64,000 nucleotides of DNA, taken from contig JAKZZE010000005.1 of assembly GCA_024220505.1 (NCBI GenBank), positions 394,501 through 458,500 of the forward strand, read 5' to 3'. The translations under genes were made by a program, and so were the position numbers. The DNA comes from Rhizopus arrhizus. Lineage: Eukaryota > Mucoromycota > Mucoromycetes > Mucorales > Rhizopodaceae. Positions 25,944 to 37,836 of the stretch are shown piece by piece (position 1 is the first letter of the stretch; every line of letters starts with the position of its first letter). The notes below the pieces were generated by a model. It was not told the DNA's origin. It worked only from the letters and a program-made list of their open reading frames with translations, and did not search any database.

Positions 25944-27974
25944 ATGAGCAGTGACCAGTCTCCACAACCAACAGGAAAATCCCGTGTTTATTTCGGCTCT
26001 CTAGAAGGTCAAGAGTCAATAAAAAGACCTCGTATTGAAGAAACTACGGCAAGTTCTGGTGGTGGCATTGATTTAGATGCTTTGGGTACTTTTTTTTTTC
26101 TTTTATCATTCTTCAAAAAAAAAAACTAATGCACCTTTGACATTAAGCGGAAAGTACAGAACCTGCTTATTCAATTAGATCCGGTGAAGCGGATAGAAAA
26201 GTATTGGAAGAATTTGAGAGAAGAAAAAGAGCGTTTGCACTTGCTGTTCCTACGGATGATGGACGTGTTCGACAAAGACTTCGAGAATTAGGCGAACCAC
26301 AATGCCTCTTTGGTGAAGGCGTAAGAACTTTTTATAATAATACTTCCACTCTTGCTGACATTACTATTATAGCCCGGAGATCGACGCGATCGTCTAAGAT
26401 ATTTACTATCCAGAATGGAAGGCAGACCTATCGAAAGTGAAGAAGAAGCAAGTGAAGAAGAAGAAGTAAGAAAGATGGATTGAGTGAGACCTGTTGTTGA
26501 TAATGTATTTGTAGATGGAGGAAGAATTTTTTACGCCTGGATCAATAGAACTTTTGGAAGCTAGAAAATTCATGACAAAATACTCATTACCAAGGTATGA
26601 ACAACAAGACGATTTATAGAAATCCATCTCATCTATTGTCATTAGAGCAAAAGCACGTAATCAAAGACAAAAAATAGAAGAAACAATCCCACTTGCCCTA
26701 TTAAAAGCAAGTAGAAAAGAACTTCATCAAAAACTAAAGGTTAGAAGCGATATTTTATATGATTGAGCAAAGACTGAATACATAAAACAGGACTATGTCA
26801 ACTGGTCTTCTCAAATATCTGATGATCGACCCGTCGCTCAATGTGCTTTTAGCCCTGATTCAAAACTATTGGTCACAGGTGCATGGTCTGGTCTTTGCAA
26901 AGTATGGAGTGTACCAAACTGTGAACCATTATTGACATTAAAAGGACACAATGATAAAGTGGGCGGTGTTGCATTCCATCCAGAAGCAACCATCAGCTTA
27001 GAAAAAAATGTGCTCAACTTGGCCTCAGGTGCTGCTGACGGTTTAATTCAATTATGGAACTTGGAAAAGTAAGCGTTGATGCTGATAGATTGTTGATGGA
27101 TCTAACATGCTTTAAAAACAGGGAATCACCTATTGCTACTTTATCCGGTCATGCTAGACGTGTAGCTCGTATTGGATTTCATCCTTCAGGTAAATACTTG
27201 GGTAGTGCAAGTTTTGATGGCACTTGGCGTCTTTGGGATGTGGAAACAACACAAGAACTTTTATTACAAGAAGGACATGCTAGAGAAGTATATGCGATCT
27301 CATTTCAATGTGATGGTAGTCTAGTAGCTACAGGGTATTTATGATACAGTTATAAATCACAAAAAACTAAGCAATCTTATAGCGGTTTAGATGCTGTTGG
27401 AAGAGTTTGGGATACAAGAACCGGTAGATCTTCTATGACACTTGAAGGACATATTAAAGATATCGTAGGATTAGATTGGTCACCTAATGGGTAAAAAGTG
27501 TATATTATCTTACTTGTCGTTTTACGAAATAGAAACTAACATAATGTAATGCAGATACCACTTGGCTTCAGCTAGTGCAGACAACTCGGTAAAGATTTGG
27601 GACATTCGTACCTTGAGAAATTTATATACTATATCAGCTCATCAATCACTTGTATCCGATGTTAAATACAGTAAAGGGGTTCCTGGTACAAACAATAATA
27701 GTCCAGCAGATCCTAATAACATCGCTGGCTTATATCTAACCACCTCAGGTTATGATGGGTCTGTCAGAATTTGGTCGGGAGACGACTTTAGGTTGATAAG
27801 GAGTTTGGATGGTCATGATGGAAAAGTAATGGGTGTTGATATTTCTAGAGGTAAAGAAACTAGAGTAAGAAGTTTACTTTGTTATTCATCTGTATTTTAG
27901 ATAACAAATTCATTGCTTCAACTGGGTTCGATCGTACATTTAAACTTTGGGCTGATGAAAACCTAGTGATTTAG
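25944..27974 (+). CDS. PRP4: U4/U6 snRNP protein PRP4 (PRPF4)
   Basis: Spliceosomal U4/U6.U5 tri-snRNP component. Ten exons: 25944-26085, 26148-26320, 26373-26465, 26515-26594, 26646-26739, 26791-27068, 27122-27334, 27383-27490, 27555-27850, 27901-27974; 516 aa, the usual size. The N-terminal half contains the splicing-factor motif, [27 protein letters not shown], with an acidic E-rich stretch after it. The C-terminal half is seven WD40 repeats (for example [53 protein letters not shown] at the end). It converges on RAD5 with about 154 bp between stops. Confidence 0.96.
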
Positions 27975-28128
27975 TATGAAGACAACTCTACTTAATAAAA
28001 CCTCTCTCTTTTTTCTTTATACACAAATAAACTACACAGAGATTGAAGTATTAGTGATAAAAAAACTCAGTTTTTGTTATTGAAGTTTATTGGTTTATAA
28101 TAAATAAAGATTTTTACATGTAAAATGG

Positions 28129-31100
28129 TTAAGACTTTTTGCTAAAGAGTAGCTTCAACTCGTCCATTTTACGGTTCTTTGATTCATCTCGAGACATGTA
28201 CAAATCATTTACAAGGGTATGTTTGGAATCTTGAATTTCTAATATACGTTCTTCTACTGTTCCTCTCACTACAAATCGTGTCACTTTAACTTCCTTCAAT
28301 TGTCCCAATCGGTGAACACGATCAATTGCTTGTGATTCAATCGCAAAGTTCCACCAAGGATCCTATTAAAAATATAAGCGTTCCTTCTTCCTCTTCTTTT
28401 TTTTTTTTTTGAAAAAATTCTTATTTACCATCATCACCACACGGCTTGCACAGGTTAAATTAAGTCCTACGCCTCCGGCTCTTAAACTGATCAATAACAC
28501 GTTAGCACCATTTTGATCCATTTTTGCAAAAGTAGAAAGCACTTTTTCTCTCTGAGCTTGACTGTGAGAACCATCAAGTCGAGTGAAATGAATCCGCTCA
28601 TAATCAAGTGCTTCTCCAACGATATCCAAAAAGCTCGTAAATTGAGAAAAGACAACTGTTTTGTGACTTTCCTTATTGTATTGGTGCAAAAGTCTGATAA
28701 GAGCATTGATTTTTGTAGATGGTTTATAACCTCCAACTGCTTTTCGAACATCAATCTTGATGCACTTTTCATCATCTTCTTCCTCTGATCGTCCCTGTGC
28801 AATCTCTAACAATTGATTTTGTAAGATAGGGCCTGTTCTACATATCGGACAGTCTCCTGGTAATCCTTGATCTTCCTTTTTCTGTTTTATGAAAAAGATA
28901 AGCTATTACGCTCAAGAAGAGAAGTGTATACTTTTTTTTTTTTTTACCTGAAAGTAATCCATGACACACAGCCTACAAGCCATATGCATACAAGGCATAG
29001 CAATCATGGAATCAAATGATTCAAAGCAGATTGGACACTCTTCTGGTACGGGTGGTATTGTTTCTTCAGCAATCATTTTCTCTACTGTACTCTTTGTTGC
29101 TGAACTACCTTGCTGGATAGCCAATAAATTTTGCAAGACATTTAAACGATAATTACTTTGATCCTGTTTTGATAGCGAAGATGAAGAGGATGGCTTTGTG
29201 TGATGACCAGCAATCAAATCCTCCAATGATATATTTTTACCTCCCTCAGCCTTCACCTCTGCATTGCCTGCCGTCTGACTATTTTGAAGAGCAAGATAAG
29301 GATGACAGCAGATTTGTCGTAATCTTGTCAAGAGTTGAAAGATAGAAGCGTAGTTTCTACCAATATGTCCTGCTTGACAAAAATAAGAAAATTTAATTTT
29401 GGAGTCATTATAGATAGCATCATAGATATCTTGCTCCTCGGGTGAAAATGAAAGATATTCAATATCAATCCTTTTAGGGGGCAAGGGGACCATCGGTTGT
29501 CCCTTTGAGTCCTTCATGTTCTTTGTTCTACGCAATATGATGGGTTCAAGCACGGTTTGCACAGCAGTAAGAGCTTTTGGATCCTTTTTTTCAAAGGGTA
29601 TCGTGATAAACGCTCTCCAAAAGGAATGATTGGCCCAAGGCTCGTGTTTCAAAAATCGAACTAGTGCATAGAGATCGTCTAGCTTGTTTTGGATGGGTGT
29701 GCCCGTCACTGCCCACCGTCGAGTGGCCTGAAGATCCTTACATGCTTGGGAGGTTTTGCTGGCTGGATTTTTGATTTGATGTGCCTCGTCTAAAATGACG
29801 CGCCAAAACTCAATGTTGTACAACAGAGTTGTCTTGTGAGTTGCATCTAACTGCATTCGTGTCCATTCATTCATCAAGACACCATATGTGGTAATCAATA
29901 CATCAGGAGCTGAACCGTTCCAATCGCCTAATCGATCTAATGACACCACAGAACGATCATCTCCATAATACACTTCCACCCTGATCGTACCTGGTTTAGA
30001 CCCATTTATGATTTCATCTCGCCACTGTGCTAATAAAGACATTGGACAAACAACAAGACTGGTAGGTGATTTTCTTAAGTGGCCTCCATGAGGCTTTTCT
30101 TGCCCTTTTTGATATCGGTTGCTGTGAATTAGACTTAGTATTTCTATTGTTTTTCCAAGTCCCATTTCTAATGACAATCACGAATTATTATTATTATTTA
30201 GGTTGACGAATGCTTTTCTTTTGTTTACCATCCGCTAAAATGCCACCTCTTTCTTGTGAATTAGCTTCTGGAAATTCTAAGCTTAATTCACCTATAAATA
30301 AATTTAAAAATCCCATCCATTACCAAAAAGTAGAGATGTTTACCTGTATATGGGTTAAAATAAAAGAATTGATATTCACAATCTTTATCAGGAAAGCAGT
30401 ACTCTTCCCACAATGGGTGCATTGCACGCATATCAATGTCCCCATCCTGATGTTGAAGTGCCTCTTTAGCCATCATCCAAGCAAGCGCTCTCTTCTGATA
30501 CTCTTTTAATTGTAATGCCAAAGAATCCGGCTGTTCAACAGCTGTAATCTGTGCATCAAAGATTTGCGCTTTTTCATAAATCGTATTGAGTTGATCATCC
30601 GACACTTGCTTATTTTCTTCTCCTTCATCCAATTCCTGAAATTCGTCACTCTCTGCTGCATTATTTTCTTCCTTCATGTTTGCACTCTGTAAGATCATAT
30701 CCCATGTATTATCTTTTCCAATCATATTTCTGATCGCCGATCGTACTGGATTCATGCCCAGGTTTCGAAAAAGCTGTATTAACGATGTTTTTTTCAATGT
30801 AGCTGTATCTTGGTCTGCACTACTCATACGCTGTCTCTTCTTCAAAGTAGGAATAAAAGCAGACATAAATTTGTTAATCCGCATAGCTGACGGTAGCATG
30901 AAGCATTGTATTGTCAAGATCACATCCTCTCCCATCCTTAATTCCTCTGGACACCATACTACAGATCCCTCAAACTGACATATATTCAAATCAATAAGAA
31001 TAGATACATAATTAGCAATGTCTTTGGGTAATCGACCAACAGTAATCCCTTGATATGTGAATCGAACAATTCTGTTTGTTGTATCAGTGACCTTTTTATC

Positions 31101-31437
31101 CTTTACAATCTCAATCTTGTCACCTTCCTTTACTGGACTTTTGCCTACATATAACGACCAACCTATAATTAAGTCGATTTAGTTTGTTTTCTTCTCTCAC
31201 TCTGAAGCACTTTTTTTTTTTTGCTTTACCAGTAATGACGAGATCACCAATGTTAAAGCGATCTGATTTCTTTCTCTGCGTAGTAACAACAGGTGGATTT
31301 GAAAAATAAAGGTCTATGGCTGCTTCAATATTATTATTCGCTCTATGTAGTAAGGATTCACATAATTGTGTTGAAATGTCTCCCAAGATAGCCTTCAAAG
31401 ATTCAACAGAAGCTTCGTCTCTTAGTCTTTTGGACAT
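28129..31437 (-). CDS. RAD5: RAD5/HLTF-type SNF2 ATPase with HIRAN and RING domains
   Basis: DNA-dependent ATPase and E3 ubiquitin ligase of post-replication repair, known to polyubiquitinate PCNA. Exons 31437-31230, 31162-30344, 30291-30229, 30167-28948, 28881-28429, 28362-28129; 998 aa. Order: N-terminal UBA-like helix set ([21 protein letters not shown]), HIRAN domain ([20 protein letters not shown]), helicase motif [11 protein letters not shown], motif [50 protein letters not shown] closing with GDCPIC after an intron, then helicase C ([30 protein letters not shown]). The RING inside the SNF2 core and the upstream HIRAN separate it from RAD16. Confidence 0.95.
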
Positions 31438-33968
31438 CGTTAAATATAAATAAAAAAAGATAGTAACAAAAAAAGCAGTGCTCGAAACGCGATTTTTTTT
31501 ATCCTAAAATCAACGCGATTACAGTCACAAATTCAGAATGCATATAAAAATGATGGAATCGATATATAGAACAGAAACCAATTATTAGAATAATAAATCA
31601 TTGAGAAGAAATCAGGAGATTCCAGGATTGATTGGAAAGAAAAGACTATAAAGTGTTGATCATATTGAAGCCAAACAAAGATCATGCATCAGCAATAAAA
31701 ACCAACATATCAAAGATGATTTTACCACAGTTAACCAAGCCAATGAAGACATAATGATAGAAAAGTCTTGCTTATTTGCCTATTTTTTTTTTTTTATAAC
31801 AAAAATCTAGTTTCTAAATAAGCTTTTTTTTCCTATAGATTCTAGAGAGTATTTCAAAACTAAATGAAATAGTTGGAACAAATAATGGCGAACATGTACT
31901 CATATATAAGCAAGGAAAAAAAAATCACTAGCATGTTTTGTAACTGCAATAACAGTGCGGTCAGACACATTAACTCATCAAAATAAAAACAGACGACTAA
32001 TTTTTTCAAATACATGAATGGTTTTTGAGAAAAGCGTGTGATTTCAAGAAATGCTTGGTTGGAATATCTTGAAATTTTTTTTTTTTTTTTTACTTTAGAA
32101 AACACGAAAAAGATTCTTAGATATTAATAAAGAATGTAACATATGCTATTACAGTTTTAAAATTTCTCAGTTAGGGACTTTTTTGTGGTCAGTATGGGTC
32201 TAGATAATTATTAAGTATGTTAAGGATAGAGTCGAACTATGTAAGTCAAAGCTATAAGGTTTGTAATAGGACATGTACCTTACTACTATACAAATTTGAG
32301 AATCACTTTTACCAAAGATGCCTAGTTGCTTCTTCTTGAATTTGCTTAAAATATTTAAAGAAAAAGACTGATTGCTGTTAGATGCAATTTACTGTGTATT
32401 TATTTAAATACAATTAAGCAAATTATATTAAAAAAAAAGTATATGCGCCTATAAAACGAAAAGAGAGACATCCCATATGATGATGGTGTAATTTGTTTAA
32501 CCTGGTAAATATAATATGTTGATTCATGTATCAGTAAGCCGCACATCCATTTTCACTTATTCTTATCGCCCTTTTTTCTTGTATTTCCAAATTGACTGTA
32601 ACAAGGTTAGCAAAATCATCAAATAGCTAAGGTGCGAAAAAAAATTTACTGCTGGCAGGTTATAATTCAGTCATGAATTATACACTACAACCAACCAAGA
32701 AATACAATTGTAAACCTCTAATATGCTGCGAGCATGCACTATGTCGTAAGGCGATTATTAAGATCATTAACATATTTAGAGAACGATACTCCCAAGATTC
32801 AAGAAAAGTCAACTAAATAGACAAGTTGTATGGGGAAAAGGCCAGGGACCTTTTTAATCTACTGAATAGACTGAAAGAAATGATTGAGACCAATGTCAAC
32901 TTGGATAATGAAAAGTTTGGCCTTGAATGAAAGGGTACTAAAGGATATTTGAAGATGAACAATGTTTCTTAAAACAAAAAAAAGTAAGGAAGAATAATCC
33001 AAAGAAAAGTGACTATTAAAGTACATAAACAAAATGCTCAAGTATTTATTTTTGATATATCATTCCTTCTTGATCCTTGGCCCTGAATAAAGTCTGAGTC
33101 TAATTATAAAAGATATAAAAGAGTTCACTTTCAATTATTATCTTCAACATCTGTGTTACGTTCTATTACTTTAAAAGGTGAATGTGGGGATGACAACAGG
33201 TTACTAGAACCTGTAGTAAAATAGATTTGACAGATAACACTTTTTGCTCCCTTCTTCATATCCTTATTCACTCAATCCGCTTTTAAACTGTTAAGTCATG
33301 TTCATTAGCGTTTTTGTATCATAAAAATGTACCTGAGGAGGGTGATAGTGTTAATAAGCAAGTTATTTATTAGAAGTATTGTTTGAATAAGGTAACATTC
33401 CACGTAGTATCTTTATAAGTAAATAAAAACAGTTTGCTATAATTGAAAAGCAGATGATGGTATTACTATAATGCTTTTCGTAGGCAAATTTCTATTCTTA
33501 TAATGTCAATACTTGAAGAAGGCCCTGCCTGAATGCACCCTTGTTCGAAAACAATAGGGGGTCCGTAAAATACGCGGATTTTAAATAATGAATCGCGTCA
33601 AATAAATCCTCCTTTAATGAAATACCTTGTATGAAGCAAAATTGCTTCAGTGTGTAGTGTAAGACTATGAATATTCAAAGACAATAAGATGCAACACCTT
33701 GGTCTCTCTTTCATCTTTTTTTTTTGTTTAGATAAATTGCAAATTTAGTTTCTTCTGTTTCAAAATAAAAATAGTTTTTTGAAATAATTTATAAACAATA
33801 AAGAAATCCAAGTTTTTAATGATGAATAAAACGATATATAAAGTAAAAAGAGAAGGGAATTTTTTATAAAAGAGAGTGTGAAGAGAAAGAGAAGGAAAAG
33901 GCTATTTTTTATGTGTGTTGGCCTTGAAGCTTATCATTTCACAAAAACTTATCTTTTAAATCTCTAAA
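31438..33968. other. Large gene-free region
   Basis: About 2.5 kb of AT-rich DNA between the divergent RAD5 and hexokinase genes. Only short frames without similarity are present. T and A runs up to about 19 nt occur. I found no tRNA-like cloverleaf, repeat or transposon ends. The last 130 bp include TATATAAA at 33835 and a purine-rich leader of the hexokinase gene. Confidence 0.45.
33835..33842 (+). promoter_or_regulatory. TATA box, hexokinase gene
   Basis: TATATAAA 127 bp before the first ATG at 33969. It is followed by a GAGAAAGAGAAGG-rich leader, which suggests a 5' UTR of roughly 100 nt. Confidence 0.45.
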
Positions 33969-35685
33969 ATGTCAAGTCCGCCGCATAAAATGGTTAAAGT
34001 CTCAGTTATTTTTTTGATTTTTTTCTTCTTCTTTTCTCTTCTTTTTAAGCCAAATTTTAATAATAAAATGCCTAGTAATAAGAAAGCACCTGACGCTGTT
34101 GTGGTTAATGAAATTGGTGGAACACCCGAGCAAGAAGCTTATATGAAAGACATCATCAATCAATTTACAATTAACTCTGAATATCTTGTAAAAATACGTG
34201 ATCATTTTATAAATGAAATGCAAAAAGGTCTTAATAAGGAAGGTGCAACCTTGGCCATGATCCCATCCTATGTTGAAGGACGTTTAACTGGTAATACATA
34301 TAATAACCATATTTTGTATTTTAATATTAAATATTTTTTTAAAGGCAAGGAAGAAGGTAAATTTTTGGCTCTTGATTTGGGAGGAACCAATTTGAGAGTT
34401 GTACTTGTTACTCTTGAAGGTGAAGGAAAATACAAGACTGTATCTTCTAAAGCTAGAGTCTCTGAAGAATTAAAGACGGGTCCAATGCGTAATTTATGTG
34501 GTAAAGTGTAGAGATGAAGTCATCGATTGAACTTCCGATTAAGCCAGATTTATATCATAGACTATATCGCCGAATGTGTGGATACTTTCTTAACAGAGCA
34601 GAACATTCAAGAACAAGAGATCGAACTTCACTTGGGTTATACTTTCTCTTTCCCCGTTCTTCAATCTAGAGTAAATATTAAAATAAAGCATACAAATTGT
34701 AAATTAACACTCAATACAGATCAACCGTGGTATACTCACTACATGGACAAAGGGATTTTCTTGTTCAGGTGCTGTCAATAAAGATCCTGTATTATTATTA
34801 CAAGACGCATTATTAAGAAAGCATGTTCCAGTTAAAGTCTCTGCGATCGTAAACGACACTGTTGGTACTCTTCTTTCAAACGCATACAACAAGCCTGGTA
34901 CCTTGGCTGGTCTCATTTTGGGTACAGGCGCTAATGGTGCTTACATTGAAAAGATGAAAAACATTGGCAAATGGAAGGGAGGCAAAACGACAGCAGATGA
35001 AATGGTGATCAACATGGAACTTGGTGCCTTTGATAATGAACGTGTCGTACTTCCCTTGACTCGATTCGACAACAAATTGGATAGACAGTCAATTAATCCT
35101 CATGCTCAAATTTACGAAAAGATGGTGTCGGGCATGTATCTTGGTGAAATCACTCGTAATGTGTTGATTGAAATGATTGATCGTGAATTACTCTTGAAGC
35201 GTCCTTCACATAACTCCCTTGCTTGGTCCAAGGATATTTCTCGACACTGGTCCTTTGAGACAGCCTTCATGTCAAATATTGAAGAAGACAGTTCTTCCGA
35301 TTTATCTTATACAAAGGAAATTTTGGATACCAACTTAAATTTAACCGACATCACCACTGTAGAGGCTCGTATGATTAAAAAAGTCTGTGAGTTGGTAGGC
35401 AGACGTGCTGCTCGTTTGGCTGCTGTCTCTATTTCAGCTATCGTCCAGCATTGTGGTATTGGTGCTGAAGGCCATGATATTGGTATTGATGGTTCTCTTT
35501 ATGAATTCTATCCTTCCTTTGAAGATAGAATGTATGAAGCACTTGGGGAAATGATGCCCGAAGTAGATAACCTTCGTCAAAAGATTCGTTTGGGTCTTGC
35601 AAGAGATGGCAGTGGCGTTGGTGCTGCCCTTACTGCTTGTGTGGCTGCTCAAATGGAAGAAAAGCAAAAAGTAGCTATGCCATAA
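33969..35685 (+). CDS. Hexokinase
   Basis: Phosphorylates glucose and other hexoses in the first step of glycolysis. Exons 33969-34290, 34345-34500, 34561-34670, 34720-35685; 517 aa from the first ATG, 484 aa from the ATG at 34068 (MPSNKKAPD), the latter matching yeast hexokinase length. Motifs: LALDLGGTNLRV (phosphate 1), INRGILTTWTKGFS, catalytic Asp in SAIVNDTVGTLLS, LILGTGANGAYIE, and GAEGHDIGIDGSLYEFYPSF (adenosine). Between the two ATGs a run of Phe/Leu/Ile could be a hydrophobic anchor or an unrecognised 51-nt in-frame intron (33999-34049). It converges on ULA1. Confidence 0.95.
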
Positions 35686-35841
35686 ATCTAGAATTCTCAC
35701 TTTCTTTTTTGCTTCCCTTCCTTTGCAACTCTTCTAAACATATTCACACACATTTACATATATATAGCAAATGTACATGTTTTTGATAAATATATAACCG
35801 TTTCTCTCTCTCTCTCTGTTTAATAATTCTCCTTGTTTTAT

Positions 35842-37836
35842 TTATAATTCAAATACATTACTTGTAGCTGTAATGCCATTGAATATACAAGTGTTATTAA
35901 TTGGGATATATTGATGTGTTATTAATTTGATAGCCTCCTGAGCTACAATACCACCCAATAAGGCAGCTATATTAGCTACTTCCTTATTTCCAAATCGGAC
36001 ACTGTTGATAATAAGAATGAGCAAGTAAAAACTAATAATACTATTATGATATTTACAAGTTTTTAAGAGCTTTTTCCATTGCTTCATTTTCAACAAATGC
36101 TTGTGCTTGTTCTAAAGGAATACTTATGCTTTCAAGTAATGCTAAAGTCTGTTCTTTTAATGCCAAATAATCATCCAAAGAAGCTATGAACGTTTCAATC
36201 ATATATACATGAGCTAATATTAGAAAAAAAAAATACTATACCCGGTGGACGACCATATAGCGTGTTGAATTTATCTGCTGCCTTAAATACCAAGCCATAA
36301 CAGATATTTTCTTCTTCCTTTACCCATTGAACTATACACAACATTTTTTTTTTAGTTTTCTTTCTTTTTCCATAATATGAAATTACCAATCTTTTTAACT
36401 TGGCCATAATATGCACTAAAAGGTCTATATTGAATCACCTTGATATGTCCAGTATTCTTACAGAACGTTTGGACGATTTCATCAGAAATAATCTGATCAC
36501 CGTCCTTTAGCAAGATCTTGACTCTTTCCTTGACTGCATTCAGATCAAAGAGAGCCTTTTGACGATATACATTTTGTAGTCCAATGTATTTCGTTGTATC
36601 TGCTTTCATGTCTGGTAATTTTCCAGAGAGTGGAAGTTGACCTTGTCCTTCATTTTCAACAAAATCACGTACAGCTTTTGCCAAAATCCAGAAATAAGGC
36701 GACTAATGTACATATTTAGTGGACATGTATATTTACATTTTTATAAGTTACATTGGCATTTGCATTTTGGCAAGATGGATCATCAAATATTTGCTGTATT
36801 TCTGAAGGAATCTAATGATAAAAGTAAATCTTATAAACAATTAAATGATATATCTTAAACTTACGGAAGCGGTAGAAGAAAGTCTCCAAACATGGGAAAC
36901 AGCTTCATGAAAATTTTCTTCATCAGGTATTCTCATTCCTTCATGAATCATTTGGATTAACTCCTTTCTTTCTTGATAGGATTGAGGTACCTTTCCTTCA
37001 TGCTTGGCTTTATAGGCATCCACAAACTTTAAAATGATAATCACAAAAGGAACATGACTGTGATCTGTTTGATCCAATGCATCCAAGTCAAATGTAGACG
37101 CGTAATCAACAAGTTCTGTAAAAGGACAACTTAATCTAAGGTCCACCGCATTCTCCGGGTGGGATTCAATGATGGTGTGTTCAGGTGCTTGAATACTAAA
37201 CATGCCAATAAGACCATTGGATTTTACTGCAAAGAGCGTCTTGTCTTGACATACAGAAGCCAACTTTAGTACATCGTCTTCCAACATATTGACTGTGATA
37301 ATCATTGTAAATTCATCAAATGCTTTTGTATCATTGCGAATCAATTCAAGAGGATCCTTTCGAATTTATATAAGTTTTGTTCATGTGTATGTACATCTTA
37401 CTATTTGACTCACTTTTCAATGTAGGCAACTTTAGCATCTTCATTCAGTTCTTGAAGTAATTCTGCAGCTGATTTGGCTTTTGATTGTCCAATACTTTCT
37501 GGGTCAAGGAAAAAATTATTTTGTACGTCTTCCTCTGTCACTTTGCTATGGTCAATAATCGTAACGTTTCCAATGCCTACATAAAAACGTCAACTTGGAC
37601 AAAAACTAGAAAAATCTAATTTTACCAGGTAATACTAAATTCTTGATGATCTCACAACCTGTAGAAGTGGCATAGAGTAAGCAAACGTGAGCTTCTTCCA
37701 AAGCTTGTTGTCCCGTTGTCGCCCAAAGTCTATATTGTTAATAAGCATTTTTGCCTTTTTTTCAAAAGAATTGTTTTCATAATTGCCTAAGTTGTCTATC
37801 ATATTTTTGTGTTTTGAGATCAATGGGAGGAGACAT
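35842..37836 (-). CDS. ULA1: NEDD8-activating enzyme E1 regulatory subunit (NAE1/APPBP1)
   Basis: Pairs with UBA3 to activate NEDD8/Rub1. Exons in coding order: 37836-37787, 37729-37626, 37576-37414, 37357-36865, 36811-36737, 36702-36387, 36331-36242, 36213-36057, 36001-35842; 535 aa as modelled, the family length. Landmarks: [83 protein letters not shown]. Intron 1 has a GC donor (GCAATT). At the exon 3/4 junction the only in-phase join needs a TG donor or a non-AG acceptor (AAAAG|TGAGT...AAAG|GATCC), as if one G at the donor were missing. This may be an assembly error or a splice lesion. Confidence 0.9.

Noticed and set aside
32228..32260. String resembling a tRNA 3' half (GATAGAGTCGAACTATG)
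   Set aside because: No stem pairing or cloverleaf could be formed.
31860..33041. Short minus-strand frames in the RAD5-hexokinase gap
   Set aside because: Under 85 codons, Phe/Ile/Leu-rich as expected from AT-rich DNA, no splice-linked continuation.
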